Positions 1 through 7,320 are shown, counted from the stretch's first letter. The stretch is 37,444 nt of DNA from Clostridia bacterium (GCA_026001225.1 BNZQ01000017.1:1-37444); one strand, 5' to 3'. Notes: generated from the letters alone by a model not told the origin. Numbers and translations: made by a program.

Positions 1-2
1 AA

Positions 3-1007
3 TTTTGGCCCGTGCTGTGGGGCGGCACCGAGGGCAGGGGTATTTTAATCGGCAATATGATCGACGGGTTTAACAATGCGCAATTCACAATGCACAATAC
101 GCAATCAGAGGACGGAAGCAAGGGACAAGGGACAAGTGACAAGGGACAAATAAAGGATAAAGAGTGTCCTTCCGAACGAAGCGAGGAAGCCCCCTCGGTA
201 GAGGACAATGCGCAATTTGAGGATAAACACGGCAATTACGACTTGCGGCTTGCGACTTGTGAATTGAAAAAGGAAACCGATCATTGTGCATTGAACATTG
301 AGAATTGTGAATTGAAATCGGATAAGGAAATCGCCGCTGCGCCCGACTATCAGGATTACGCCGTGGCCGCCGAAAATTATTATCCGCCGGAATTTGACCG
401 GTTTGCCTATTACAGCGATATCAATTTTTCGCATTTAGACGGGAAAGGGGAAAACGACGCCGCGCGGGCGGAGCGCGGCGCGGTACAGGCCGAAAGCGTC
501 AAAACGGAAGCGGAAAACGGCGAAACGGCGAACGAACCGGAAGAAGCGGAGAATACGAAAAAAAGTAAAAAAAGAAAATCCGACGCTCAAACCGCCGCGC
601 CCGAATCGGAATCGGGAGGAACCGCGTCCGCCGAAAGCTTTGACGCGCCACCGCCGGTCTATACGGGCGGCAAGTTCTATAAAATGATCAAAAGCCAAAT
701 CGACGAGCTGTTCGACAGCTATCCGCGCGAGGAAACGCTGTGCGCCCTGTTGGAAAACGGCGATTTTGTCAAGGTGAATTACGACGACCTTGGGCAGTAT
801 TACACCGTGGGTTTATTGTACGACGGCGAAGAAATCAAATACATTTGCTACGGCGTGCCGGGGCGGTACTCGAAGGACCCGCCGCCCGAATTGAAGGGCT
901 TTTGTCAATGGTTGCCTCTCGATACGGGCCGCCCCGAAGCGGAAGGGTATTGGATGATGTATCAGGATGCGGAAACGGGAAAGAGCGTTTCGCCGGAGAT
1001 TTTTTGA
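3..1007 (+). CDS. Hypothetical protein, 5'-truncated by window edge, with repeat-derived linker
   Basis: The reading frame is open from the first bases (F-W-P-V-L-W...), so the true start lies upstream of the window; a GTG at 12 is only an internal candidate. Three parts are visible. First comes a short N-terminal piece ending near NMIDGFN. Then follows a low-complexity linker of about 170 residues, rich in E, K, S and A, whose first half is translated from dispersed DNA repeats (NAQFTMHNTQ, SERSEEAPSVEDNAQF, CALNIENCELK). The last part is a compact C-terminal domain of about 105 residues starting near YTGGKFYKMIKSQIDELF and containing YYTVGLLYDGEEIKYICYGV and GYWMMYQDAETG. I recall similar C-terminal domains in hypothetical clostridial proteins, but no function is known to me. 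The stop is followed at once by repeat E1. Confidence 0.75.
   Translation, partial: FWPVLWGGTEGRGILIGNMIDGFNNAQFTMHNTQSEDGSKGQGTSDKGQIKDKECPSERSEEAPSVEDNAQFEDKHGNYDLRLATCELKKETDHCALNIENCELKSDKEIAAAPDYQDYAVAAENYYPPEFDRFAYYSDINFSHLDGKGENDAARAERGAVQAESVKTEAENGETANEPEEAENTKKSKKRKSDAQTAAPESESGGTASAESFDAPPPVYTGGKFYKMIKSQIDELFDSYPREETLCALLENGDFVKVNYDDLGQYYTVGLLYDGEEIKYICYGVPGRYSKDPPPELKGFCQWLPLDTGRPEAEGYWMMYQDAETGKSVSPEIF
76..318 (+). repeat. Family C/D dispersed repeats inside a coding sequence
   Basis: The stretch strings together degenerate ~10-bp units (CAATTCACAATGCACAATAC at about 80-106, the GGGACAAGTGACAAGG type at about 121-148, TGTGCATTGAACATTGAG at about 285-304) and one SERSEE-type unit at about 166-206. 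The SERSEE unit matches 13816-13857 with only scattered differences. All of them are translated in frame by the host gene. The same classes reappear in the tail of the sugar transferase at 13113-14006. Confidence 0.75.
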
Positions 1008-1016
1008 CGTGAGATT

Positions 1017-1047
1017 GCGACGCCTCATTATAAATTCGGCTCGCAAC
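1017..1047 (+). repeat. Repeat E, copy 1 (31 bp)
   Basis: This is a 31-bp stretch, GCGACGCCTCATTATAAATT followed by CGGCTCGCAAC, identical to 34591-34621. It starts 10 bases after the stop codon of the preceding gene. The flanking TGAG-T-GCGAC is also shared, so the repeat is slightly longer with imperfect edges. A diverged relative may sit at about 36150-36174. Confidence 0.8.
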
Positions 1048-1124
1048 AAGTCTAATGATACACAAAGCGCGTCCCGTTTGCAATGACAGGCAAAGCGCGC
1101 TCCGTTCGCGCGGACATATAAAGC

Positions 1125-1156
1125 AGAAGTTTTTTGAAAGGGGCGCGGAGGAAACT
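1125..1156 (+). repeat. Repeat B, half copy
   Basis: The sequence AGAAGTTTTTTGAAAGGGGC with GCGGAGGAAACT is the left half of the palindromic family B. The right arm is missing here, unlike the full copies at 11041-11107 and 35286-35368. It sits in a region of decayed sequence with no intact gene downstream until 1688. Confidence 0.65.
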
Positions 1157-1200
1157 CAAGCACAAGAAAGTACAAACCTTTTTACCAACATACAACACGC

Positions 1201-1419
1201 ACAATAACGATAAAACGCCGCGAAACCGCGCTGGATATAGCGCATAAGCCTTCGGGAGCGACTAAGGCGGAGACGATATTGCAATTTTGCCAAACGCCGA
1301 GGTCGAGCGGAGAGATTGCCGAGCTGCTTGGATGAAAAACAGCGTACTTCGTTTATGAGCATTATCTGAAGCCGCTAATCGAAAGAGGGGAACTGAAAAA
1401 GACCTTGCCGACTTTGCAG
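1201..1419 (+). pseudogene. Remnant of a C-terminal winged-helix domain (AlbA/Fic-associated type)
   Basis: In the frame beginning at 1201 the translation contains ETILQFCQTPRSSGEIAELL, then a TGA at 1333-1335, and continues in the same frame as FVYEHYLKPLIERGELKKTL. This matches the pattern of the short winged-helix module found at the C-terminus of many AlbA_2/RecG-like and Fic-type proteins, where ILEFC..PRS..EI...LG..S....HYLKPLIE.G.L is typical. No start codon, body of the protein or ribosome binding site is present, so I read it as a decayed 3' fragment. Family assignment is from memory of the motif. Confidence 0.5.
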
Positions 1420-1420
1420 C

Positions 1421-1606
1421 ATAGTATTGCTGTTGCGTCATATAAAGCCGTTTGGCAACTTGGGTTTGCGTAAAGCCCGACGCCAAACGGCTTTCTTTCA
1501 GCCGTTTTCCCGCCGCTTTTTTGATATCGCCGGGTACGTTTGTTTTTTCAGACTCTTTTAAATCCACGTTGAAAGCATAAAGTATACACACAAAATGCGT
1601 TGACAT
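1421..1606 (-). pseudogene. XRE-family helix-turn-helix remnant
   Basis: The reverse-strand translation includes GKRLKESRLASGFTQTQVAK followed by RLYMTQQQYY, which fits the five-helix XRE DNA-binding domain (GxxLKxxRxxxGxTQxxxAxxLxxxQxxxxxxE). The pattern breaks after QQQYY, where family members normally continue with a Y-E-x-G turn and helix 5. From there the open frame only runs antisense to the winged-helix remnant. It is therefore likely a truncated regulator gene. Its 5' end overlaps the -35 box of the promoter at 1600-1628, which reads the other way. Confidence 0.45.
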
Positions 1607-1628
1607 ACACCACTTTATGATTTATAAT
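1600..1628 (+). promoter_or_regulatory. Sigma-A type promoter for the MATE transporter
   Basis: TTGACA (1600-1605) and TATAAT (1623-1628) are separated by exactly 17 bp, the full consensus. The start codon lies about 60 bases downstream, preceded by CAGGAG at 1673-1678. A second TTGACA just after the -10 (about 1639) has no matching -10. Confidence 0.85.
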
Positions 1629-1687
1629 ACTGACTGGTGTTGACAATCAAAATGCAATAAAAAAACTGCCGTACAGGAGAAAAATGA

Positions 1688-3040
1688 ATGGCAAGAATTT
1701 TTAGAGCGTTAAAAACTGTAAATTATCGCTTATGGGCGGCGATACTTTTAATGATGTTTTTACCTACTGTCTATCAAACGGTAAGAATATTTTTTCTTGG
1801 CGATATGCCCGGTGATTGGGGTTTTAACATAGCAAGCCAACTTTCGTGGGTTAACCTCTTTTACGAGGTAATACAAGAGGCTCTTATTTTGCCGTTGTTC
1901 TTTTTACTCGGCAAGTCCCTAAAAGACAAAGCGGAATTTGAAAACAAAGTGCGAGGCGGGTTGATTGTTACGGCCGTTGCGTATTTGGTTGTTTCCTCGG
2001 TTCTTATTATTTTTGCTAAACCGTTTGTTGTGTTTATGGCGCAAGACGGCGTTTTGGTAGATGCTACCGTAGATTACATAAGGCTGGAAACCGTTGCCGC
2101 ATTATTCTCTACCGTATGGCGGTTTATGTTGCTTGTTCTTGTCACGCTAAAAAAAGACAAGTATATGTATATCGCATTAGGCGTTCAGATGGCGCTTTCT
2201 ATTTTGCTTGACATGTTTTTGATAAGCGGATTGAGTTTTTCGGCAAAGATAGGTGTCAACGGCATAGCGATAGCAAATATGATTACTAACTTTTTCGTGC
2301 TTTGTTTCGCCGTAATTGTATTATATAGAGAGGATATAAAGATTTTTAGAAGAATAAAAATATCTTTTCAGTGGATGAAAGAATGGTTTAAGGTTGGCAA
2401 ATATTCGGGAATAGAAAGTTTTTTGAGAAATTTTGCGTTTATGATGATGATTATACGCATGGTCAACGTTGTGGCAGAGCAAGGCAATTATTGGGTGGCA
2501 AATAATTTTATATGGAATTGGCTTTTGTTGCCGGGCTTGACGCTTGCGGATTTGGTAAAAAAAGAAATTGGCGAGAACGAAAGCAGCATTAAAGAGAAAA
2601 CATTCGGCTATATATCGCTGGTAGCCATATTTGCGCTTTTTTGGCTCGCGACAATTCCGCTGTGGAAACCGTTTTTGCACTATGTCATGAATGTTGAGGA
2701 CTATCAAATGGTTTTTAACATTGTTCTCATTCAAACGGCGTTTTATTTGACATTCTTGTTTAACAGTTGCATTTTTGACAGTACTTTTTATGGATTGGGA
2801 AAAACAAATTATATGCTGATACAGTCTATTTGCATAGACGCCGTTTATTACGGGTTTATGTTTATACTCTATGTTACAGGCGTATTTGTTCCGACAATAC
2901 TCGGCATATCGTTAATGTTTGGAATAGGAATGACACTTGACTTTATTCCGACAATGATTTTATATATTTATATGCTGAAAAAGAAAGGTATAAAGATTGA
3001 TTTCAAATTAGATAATATGGAGTTGCCGCAATCAACATAA
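1688..3040 (+). CDS. MATE-family efflux transporter
   Basis: The gene encodes a 450-residue integral membrane protein with about 12 hydrophobic segments, the length and pattern of MATE (MOP superfamily) exporters, which move drugs or metabolites out in exchange for Na+ or H+. The first segment is AAILLMMFLPTVYQTVRIFF; MATE-like features include KDKYMYIALGVQMALSILLD and the paired central segments GVNGIAIANMITNFFVLCFA. The start ATG at 1688 follows CAGGAG at a good distance. An ATG four bases earlier would give only a 6-codon frame. The gene has its own consensus promoter and is monocistronic, with the next promoter at 3109. Composition is more AT-rich than the ribosomal operon, which hints at separate acquisition. 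The substrate cannot be told from sequence. Confidence 0.8.
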   Translation: MARIFRALKTVNYRLWAAILLMMFLPTVYQTVRIFFLGDMPGDWGFNIASQLSWVNLFYEVIQEALILPLFFLLGKSLKDKAEFENKVRGGLIVTAVAYLVVSSVLIIFAKPFVVFMAQDGVLVDATVDYIRLETVAALFSTVWRFMLLVLVTLKKDKYMYIALGVQMALSILLDMFLISGLSFSAKIGVNGIAIANMITNFFVLCFAVIVLYREDIKIFRRIKISFQWMKEWFKVGKYSGIESFLRNFAFMMMIIRMVNVVAEQGNYWVANNFIWNWLLLPGLTLADLVKKEIGENESSIKEKTFGYISLVAIFALFWLATIPLWKPFLHYVMNVEDYQMVFNIVLIQTAFYLTFLFNSCIFDSTFYGLGKTNYMLIQSICIDAVYYGFMFILYVTGVFVPTILGISLMFGIGMTLDFIPTMILYIYMLKKKGIKIDFKLDNMELPQST

Positions 3041-3108
3041 AAAATATTTGCGATTGAAAAAGTTGCTGTCAATTTTCGGACGAGTGCGCCGAAACCTCGA
3101 AAAATCAT

Positions 3109-3137
3109 TTGACAAGCCTATCCTTTTATGGTATCAT
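3109..3137 (+). promoter_or_regulatory. Promoter of the rpmG-secE-nusG operon
   Basis: TTGACA (3109-3114), a 17-bp spacer and TATCAT (3132-3137) lie about 70 bases before the rpmG start. A short GC hairpin, ATCGCCCACAAAGGCGGTGT at about 3146-3165, falls at or just after the expected transcription start. Confidence 0.8.
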
Positions 3138-3205
3138 ACTAAAACATCGCCCACAAAGGCGGTGTTTTTTATCTTGACATTGCACCGAAAGAGAGGATAA
3201 AGACC

Positions 3206-3355
3206 ATGCGCGATAAGATAACGCTGTGTTGCCAGGATTGCAAGCAACGCAACTATGATACCTTTAAGAACAAAAAGAACGATCCCGAGCGGATCGAGAT
3301 CAAGAAGTATTGCCGCTTCTGCAAAAAACACACGGCGCATAAAGAGGCGAAGTAA
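3206..3355 (+). CDS. rpmG: Ribosomal protein bL33
   Basis: The product is a 49-residue protein of the large ribosomal subunit. It has the zinc-ribbon form of L33: CCQDC near the N-terminus and YCRFCKKH near the C-terminus supply the two CxxC pairs. The ATG at 3206 follows GAGAGGATAA. It is the first gene of the operon, and rpmG-secE-nusG is the standard order in Bacillota. Confidence 0.95.
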   Translation: MRDKITLCCQDCKQRNYDTFKNKKNDPERIEIKKYCRFCKKHTAHKEAK

Positions 3356-3386
3356 CAGATACCGCCCTGATAAAGGCGTACCGGTT

Positions 3387-3510
3387 GTCGTCACAGATTG
3401 GGTGTCAGGCGGGCGACAGTTGTCAATATCGGCGAGGGAGTGTACTCGATACGTACATGACCGAGCCGATTTGACAGGCGTAGCCCGCATCACGCCCGAT
3501 ATGTGACGAC
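3387..3510 (-). repeat. Family A structured repeat, copy 1 (reverse orientation)
   Basis: The outer arms GTCGTCACA (3387-3395) and TGTGACGAC (3502-3510) pair perfectly. Read on the reverse strand, the centre carries the family core CTCGGTCATGTA...TACACTCCCTCGCCGAT, flanked by TGTCAAATCGGC and by TTGACAACTGTCGCCCG. It fills most of the rpmG-secE gap and its right edge abuts the secE ribosome binding site. It is the only copy in this orientation. Confidence 0.75.
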
Positions 3511-3520
3511 GGGAGTAGAT

Positions 3521-3886
3521 ATGGCAGATAAAAACAAGAAACTGTCGGAAGACGAAAAGTTAGCGCAATTGGACGATGTAGCCGCTTTCGAGGCCGAACA
3601 GGCCGAGGAAAAAGCGGTTAAGGACGCCGCGCGCGAAAAGGCCAAAGCGACGCCCGCCAAGGATCGCAAAAAGGACAAAAAGCCCAATTGGTTCGTGCGG
3701 CTCTTTAAGGGAATCGGCAAACGCTTTAAAGAAACGTTCGCGGAGCTCAAAAAGGTGACATGGCCCACGTTCCCCAAGGTGATGAAACAGACGAGCGTTG
3801 TTTTGGGCGTGGTGCTGTTCTTTTTGGTCATCATATTCGGCTTTGATTTGGGGCTGTCGCAATTGTATCAATTGTTGTTTAAATAG
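3521..3886 (+). CDS. secE: Preprotein translocase subunit SecE
   Basis: The protein has 121 residues and is a SecYEG channel subunit in the cytoplasmic membrane. The start ATG at 3521 is favoured over the in-frame ATG-less upstream extension because GGGAG (3511-3515) sits just before it and the protein then begins MADKNKKLSEDEK. The N-terminal 65 residues are highly charged and low-complexity. The conserved SecE core follows: RFKETFAELKKVTWPTFPKV (amphipathic helix), then one transmembrane segment TSVVLGVVLFFLVIIFGFD. Bacillota SecE is usually about 60-90 residues, so the charged N-terminal extension makes this one long. Confidence 0.93.
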   Translation: MADKNKKLSEDEKLAQLDDVAAFEAEQAEEKAVKDAAREKAKATPAKDRKKDKKPNWFVRLFKGIGKRFKETFAELKKVTWPTFPKVMKQTSVVLGVVLFFLVIIFGFDLGLSQLYQLLFK

Positions 3887-3889
3887 AGG

Positions 3890-3971
3890 AACATTGAATA
3901 GCGAACATTGAATGATTGAATAGCGAATGACGGCCTTCTAACGATAAGGAATCCATAGTTATTCAATAGAT
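3890..3971 (+). repeat. Low-complexity ATTGAATAG-type repeat in the secE-nusG gap
   Basis: The units GAACATTGAATAGCGAACAT, TGAATGATTGAATAGCGAAT and TTATTCAATAGATAAAGAAC repeat the same short word on both strands. It resembles the family C units inside coding sequences at 76-318 and 13865-13892. It carries no ORF, and the nusG ribosome binding site (AACGGAAATAGA) that follows is weak. Confidence 0.6.
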
Positions 3972-3987
3972 AAAGAACGGAAATAGA

Positions 3988-4533
3988 ATGAACAATCAAG
4001 TAATCGACATATCTACATTAGAGCCTAAATGGTACGTTGTTTTTACGTTCAGCGGATACGAGAATATCGTCAAGGATAATCTCTTGAAGATGATGGAAAA
4101 AAACAATCTCCAGGAAAGGATACTCGATATACAGATACCGACCGAGGAAGTGGTGGAGGAGAAAAACGGCAAGCGCGTCATCGTAGAGCGGAAAATGTTC
4201 CCTTGCTACGTTCTCCTCAAAATGCGGTACGCCAACGATTTGTGGCATTTGATCGTCAACACCCGCGGCGTGACCAGCTTCGTCGGGCCGCAGGGCAAGC
4301 CGACGCCGCTCGACGAGGACGACATCAAACGGATGCGCCTCGAAAAGGTGACGATCGACAGCGACTACAAACGGGGCGACAAGGTGCAGGTGGTCGAGGG
4401 CCCGTTGCAAGGCTTCATCGGCGAGGTCGAGGAGGTGGACGCGCCCAATCAAAAAATCCGCGTGTCCGTATCCATGTTCGGCCGGCAGACGCCGGTAGAA
4501 TTAGAAATGATTCAAGTGGAAAAACTTCTTTAA
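3988..4533 (+). CDS. nusG: Transcription elongation/termination factor NusG
   Basis: The 181-residue product binds RNA polymerase and affects pausing and termination. The NGN domain covers about residues 14-118 (KWYVVFTFSGYENIVKDNLL, the typical MFPCYVLLKMRY, NTRGVTSFVG). The KOW domain covers about residues 127-181, with VQVVEGPLQGFIGEVEEVD. The length is normal for the family. The stop codon TAA is also the first three bases of a family A repeat. Confidence 0.96.
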   Translation: MNNQVIDISTLEPKWYVVFTFSGYENIVKDNLLKMMEKNNLQERILDIQIPTEEVVEEKNGKRVIVERKMFPCYVLLKMRYANDLWHLIVNTRGVTSFVGPQGKPTPLDEDDIKRMRLEKVTIDSDYKRGDKVQVVEGPLQGFIGEVEEVDAPNQKIRVSVSMFGRQTPVELEMIQVEKLL

Positions 4534-4654
4534 CGGCATAGCTGCGGCATGATACGGGCTACGTTTGACAAGTCGGCTCGGTCAGGTATAGCATACACTC
4601 CCTTCGCCGACATTGCCAACTGTTGCCCGTCTGATGCCGCAGCTATGCCGTTAA
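4531..4654 (+). repeat. Family A structured repeat, copy 2
   Basis: The left arm TAACGGCATAGCTGCGGCAT (4531-4550) pairs perfectly over 20 bp with ATGCCGCAGCTATGCCGTTA (about 4634-4653). Inner segments GTCGGC/GCCGAC and TTGACAA/TTGCCAA continue the stem, and the apex is CGGTCAGGTATAGCATACAC followed by TCCCTTCG. The nusG stop codon is inside the left arm. This is the clearest copy for outer-arm pairing. Confidence 0.85.
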
Positions 4655-4707
4655 AGGGCCGACGCTTTTAAACGGAGCGGAGGCATTCCAAGGAGGAATA
4701 TTAAAAT

Positions 4708-4878
4708 ATGTACAAGACGGAAGTGATCAAGAGCGGCTTGAAGAGCGCGGTCAAATGCGCGAAAGCGATCGAGGACAAGGCGAACGAGATGTACGCGGAC
4801 GGCTGGGAACTTTTCAGCGTGTCGGGCACGTTGGACCTCGGTACGATGATGCTGATCTTTAAAAAGCGCGCCGAATAA
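4708..4878 (+). CDS. Small DUF4177-like protein
   Basis: A 56-residue ORF with a strong AGGAGG (4691-4696) before its ATG. The sequence has an N-terminal strand YKTEVIKSGL, a helix with EDKANEMYADGWELFSVSG, and a final strand MMLIFKKR. The pattern helix-xxGWELxSV-strand is typical of DUF4177 and related small alpha/beta proteins of unknown function. It lies between nusG and rplK in the same direction, an unusual place, and is separated from nusG by repeat A2. I recognise the fold pattern only; the cellular role is unknown. Confidence 0.75.
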   Translation: MYKTEVIKSGLKSAVKCAKAIEDKANEMYADGWELFSVSGTLDLGTMMLIFKKRAE

Positions 4879-5019
4879 TCCGCACAGGCGGAACACGGCG
4901 CCATAAACCCTGCGCCGCAAGGCGCGCCCTACATGAAAAATGCGTATGAAGCGCAGCGACTCAAAAACGGGAGGCCGAAGGGAAACCGAAAGCCGTTAAG
5001 TACCGCGATTGAATAGATT

Positions 5020-5042
5020 TGAAACGAATGAATTTCGTTTCA
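5020..5042 (+). other. Hairpin just upstream of rplK
   Basis: TGAAACGAA (5020-5028) pairs perfectly with TTCGTTTCA (5034-5042) around a 5-base loop, directly before the AAGGAG ribosome binding site of rplK. There is no T-run, so it is not an intrinsic terminator. It may influence translation or mRNA stability. The rest of the 4879-5065 gap has short GC hairpins (GCGCCGCAAGGCGC) and no gene. Confidence 0.5.
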
Positions 5043-5065
5043 GAATTCAAGGAGAAAAAGGAAGC

Positions 5066-5491
5066 ATGGCAAAGAAACTCACAGCGGTTGTGAAACTGCA
5101 GCTGCCGGCGGGTAAAGCGACCCCCGGCCCGCCGGTCGGCTCGTCGCTCGGCCCCCACGGTATCAACATTCCGGGCTTTACCAAGGAATTCAACGAAAGG
5201 ACCGCCGCGCAGGCCGGCTTGACGATTCCGGTCGTCATCAGCATTTACGCGGATCGTTCCTTTACGTTCATTCTGAAAACGCCGCCCGCGCCCGTCCTGA
5301 TTAAAAAGGCGTGCAAGATCGAGAGCGGCTCGAGCAAGCCCAACAAGGACAAGGTGGCCAAGATCACCCGCGCGCAGCTCGAGGAGATCGCCAAATTGAA
5401 GATGCCGGATTTGAACGCCGCGAGTCTCGAGGCCGCTATCGCTATGATCGCGGGCACGGCGCGCAGCATGGGCGTCACGGTGGAAGGATAA
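5066..5491 (+). CDS. rplK: Ribosomal protein uL11
   Basis: With the ATG at 5066, preceded by AAGGAG, the protein is 141 residues and starts [20 protein letters not shown], the canonical L11 beginning. An upstream in-frame ATG at 5009 would add an unlikely extension. The N-terminal domain contains [20 protein letters not shown] and the C-terminal RNA-binding domain ends [15 protein letters not shown]11 forms the base of the ribosomal stalk with L10 and L12, encoded just downstream. Confidence 0.96.
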   Translation: MAKKLTAVVKLQLPAGKATPGPPVGSSLGPHGINIPGFTKEFNERTAAQAGLTIPVVISIYADRSFTFILKTPPAPVLIKKACKIESGSSKPNKDKVAKITRAQLEEIAKLKMPDLNAASLEAAIAMIAGTARSMGVTVEG

Positions 5492-5504
5492 GGGGGCGCG
5501 GGAA

Positions 5505-6185
5505 ATGAAACACGGAAAGAATTACAGGGAAAGCGTAAAACTGATCGAGGCGCAAAAGGCTTACGAGCCCTCCGAGGCTTTCAAACTGATCTTGGACACG
5601 GCCAAGGCCAAATTTGACGAATCGATCGAGCTTCATATCCGGTTGGGCGTAGACCCGAAGCAGGCGGATCAGCAGGTGCGCGGCGTGGTGGTGCTTCCCA
5701 ACGGAACGGGCAAGAAAGTCCGCATTTTGGTGATCGCAAAGGGCGACAAGGCCGAGGAGGCCCGCAACGCCGGAGCCGACACCGTAGGCGCGGAGGAAAT
5801 CGTCGCCAAAATCGCCGGTGAAAACTGGGTGGACTTCGACGTCTGCATCACGACGCCGGACATGATGGGCCAGATCGGCCGCGTGGCCAAAATCCTCGGC
5901 CCCAAGGGCTTGATGCCTAACCCGAAATCGGGCACGGTCACGATGGACGTCGCGAAAGCGGTGAAGGACACAAAGGCCGGCAAGGTCGAGTATCGTTTGG
6001 ACAAAACGGCGATTATCCACTGCTCGATCGGCAAAAAATCGTTCGGCGTCGAGAAGCTTGTTGAGAATTTCAACACGCTGATGGAAGCCGTCGTCAAGGC
6101 CAAGCCCGCCGCCGCGAAGGGTATTTATCTGAGAAGCGTTGTCAGCGCGGCCACGATGGGGCCGGGCGTTAAACTGAAAGTCTAA
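5505..6185 (+). CDS. rplA: Ribosomal protein uL1
   Basis: A 226-residue L1, starting 13 bases after rplK with GGGGGCGCGGGAA before the ATG. The signature [18 protein letters not shown] is present, along with the preceding ILGPKGLM and the C-terminal GPGVKLKV. L1 binds 23S rRNA at the mobile L1 stalk and in many bacteria also represses its own operon. The length is near normal. The TAA stop begins repeat A3. Confidence 0.96.
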   Translation: MKHGKNYRESVKLIEAQKAYEPSEAFKLILDTAKAKFDESIELHIRLGVDPKQADQQVRGVVVLPNGTGKKVRILVIAKGDKAEEARNAGADTVGAEEIVAKIAGENWVDFDVCITTPDMMGQIGRVAKILGPKGLMPNPKSGTVTMDVAKAVKDTKAGKVEYRLDKTAIIHCSIGKKSFGVEKLVENFNTLMEAVVKAKPAAAKGIYLRSVVSAATMGPGVKLKV

Positions 6186-6306
6186 CGGCATATACATCGC
6201 CGAATCGGGGTTGCGCTTGACAAAGCCGCCTCGGTCATGTAGGGGGGCTACACTCCCTTCGGCGGTTTGTCAACTGTTGCCCCGCTGCGGCGCGTCTATG
6301 CCGTTA
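6183..6306 (+). repeat. Family A structured repeat, copy 3
   Basis: TAACGGCATA (6183-6192) pairs with TATGCCGTTA (6297-6306). The inner stem is TTGACAAAGCCGCC against GGCGGTTTGTCAA, and the apex is CGGTCATGTAGGGGGGCTAC followed by ACTCCCTTCGG. The rplA stop codon lies in the left arm. This copy is closest to copies 2 and 6. Confidence 0.85.
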
Positions 6307-6339
6307 GGCCCGATAGCGAGCGGGGCAAAAACGGAATCA

Positions 6340-6466
6340 TCTCAATCACAGACAGCAAGCGCGTTTTTTAAGCGGTAAGTCTTGCCGAGGTTGAACGGAA
6401 CAGGTCGAAAGGCTCTTTATGAGCTTTAAAGCCCGTGTGAGTTTAATCTCGCACGGGCTTTTTTCT
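6340..6466 (+). promoter_or_regulatory. L10 leader with intrinsic terminator (rplJL autoregulation)
   Basis: The segment contains ACAGACAGCAAGCGCG, TTTTTTAAGC and the hallmark CTTGCCGAGGTTGAACGG, which together resemble the L10(L12)4-binding leader known from Bacillota rplJL operons. It ends in a strong terminator: AAGCCCGTGTGAG (6429-6441) pairs with CTCGCACGGGCTT (6448-6460) around TTTAAT, followed by a T-run. In known L10 leaders, binding of excess L10-L12 complex favours premature termination. No alternative antiterminator pairing was modelled by me. The distance to rplJ (about 190 bases) is lengthened by repeats F1 and B2. Confidence 0.8.
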
Positions 6467-6536
6467 TTAAAGATTGCCGTCAGGAAGGCCCGTCAAAAGA
6501 AAACCGCCCGACTGAAAAGGAAAAAGCGGATAGATT
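6460..6536 (+). repeat. Repeat F, copy 1
   Basis: TTTTTCTTTAAAGATTGCC, CCCGTCAAAAGAAAA and GAAAAGGAAAAAGCGGATA occur in the same order and spacing as at 36325-36400 downstream of the tRNA gene. The ends TTTTCTTT and AAAAGAAAA are complementary. It begins within the T-run of the L10-leader terminator. Confidence 0.55.
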
Positions 6537-6574
6537 GTAAAACGATGAGGATTGCTTATTCTTAATAAAAGATA

Positions 6575-6626
6575 GAAATTTTTGAAAAAGGTTCGGGAAA
6601 AACTTTTTATAAAAAGTTTTTCCCGA
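6575..6626 (+). repeat. Repeat B upstream of rplJ
   Basis: AAATTTTTGAAAAAGGTTCG leads into a perfect palindrome, CGGGAAAAACTTTTT-AT-AAAAAGTTTTTCCCG (6594-6625). The outer right arm is missing. It lies 13 bases before the rplJ ribosome binding site (AAAGGAGG at about 6639). Confidence 0.75.
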
Positions 6627-6651
6627 GACATTTCGATAAAAGGAGGTAAAA

Positions 6652-7161
6652 ATGGAACACAAACAAAAACACGCCAAGGTGTCCGCATCCCGGCAAAAAA
6701 AGGTCGCGGCGGCGGTCGAGATCGGCGAACGCTTGAAAAAAGCGAAATCCGTCGTGCTGATCGACTATCGCGGCTTCAACGTCAGCGAGGATTCGGCCCT
6801 GCGCCGCGAATTCCGCAAGGCGAACGTGGAATACAAGGTTCTCAAAAATACGCTGGTGCGCCGCGCGCTCAACGACATGGGGATCAAGGAACTGGACGGG
6901 AAACTGAACGGCCCTACGGCGGTGGCTTTCGGGTACGACGACGTCGTCGCGCCCGCCAAGATCATCGTGAACAGCATCAATGCCACCAAGAAAATGAGCG
7001 TCAAGGGCGGCCTGCTCGAGGGCAAGGTTATCTCGGACGCGCAAGTCAACACGCTGGCGGCGATTCCCGACAAAAAGACCTTGGTCGCGCAGCTCTTGGC
7101 TATGCTCACGGCGCCGGTTCGCAAGCTGGCGGTCGCGCTGGATCAAATCGCTCAAAAATAA
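6652..7161 (+). CDS. rplJ: Ribosomal protein uL10
   Basis: A 169-residue L10, the stalk base that anchors L7/L12 dimers. It starts at an ATG after AAAGGAGGTAAAA. The N-terminal globular domain includes VVLIDYRGFNVSEDSALRRE, YKVLKNTLVRRAL and FGYDDVVAPAKI. The C-terminal helix that holds L12 dimers is RKLAVALDQIAQK. The length is usual for the family. Its TAA stop is the start of repeat A4. Confidence 0.95.
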   Translation: MEHKQKHAKVSASRQKKVAAAVEIGERLKKAKSVVLIDYRGFNVSEDSALRREFRKANVEYKVLKNTLVRRALNDMGIKELDGKLNGPTAVAFGYDDVVAPAKIIVNSINATKKMSVKGGLLEGKVISDAQVNTLAAIPDKKTLVAQLLAMLTAPVRKLAVALDQIAQK

Positions 7162-7281
7162 CGGCAAATATCCTTCGCGATACTGTGGCACACTAAAAAT
7201 TTTCTCGGGGTCATGTAGGTCTTACTACACTCCCCCTCGCAAATTTTTGTGTTCCTCGTCTCGCTCGCATCTTTGCCGTTA
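7159..7281 (+). repeat. Family A structured repeat, copy 4
   Basis: TAACGGCAAA (7159-7168) pairs with TTTGCCGTTA (7272-7281). Inside, CACACTAAAAATTTT pairs with AAATTTTTGTGTT, and the apex is GGGGTCATGTAGGTCTTACT followed by ACACTCCCC. It shares CTTCGCGATAC and CTCGTCTCGCTCGC with copy 5, so these two form a subfamily. It sits between rplJ and rplL. Confidence 0.8.
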
Positions 7282-7320
7282 TTTGCCGGAGCGTCGAATG
7301 AAAATCATCTCAAAGAATGA

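Noticed and set aside
3255..3506. 83-codon forward ORF between rpmG and secE
   Set aside because: It overlaps the end of rpmG out of frame and then translates the family A repeat.
5475..6197. Reverse-strand ORF of 240 codons over rplA
   Set aside because: It is a shadow of rplA caused by GC-rich codon bias; the forward frame is a canonical L1.
6582..7196. Forward ORF of 204 codons overlapping rplJ
   Set aside because: It is low-complexity R/G/Q-rich text in another frame; rplJ in frame 6652-7161 is the real gene.
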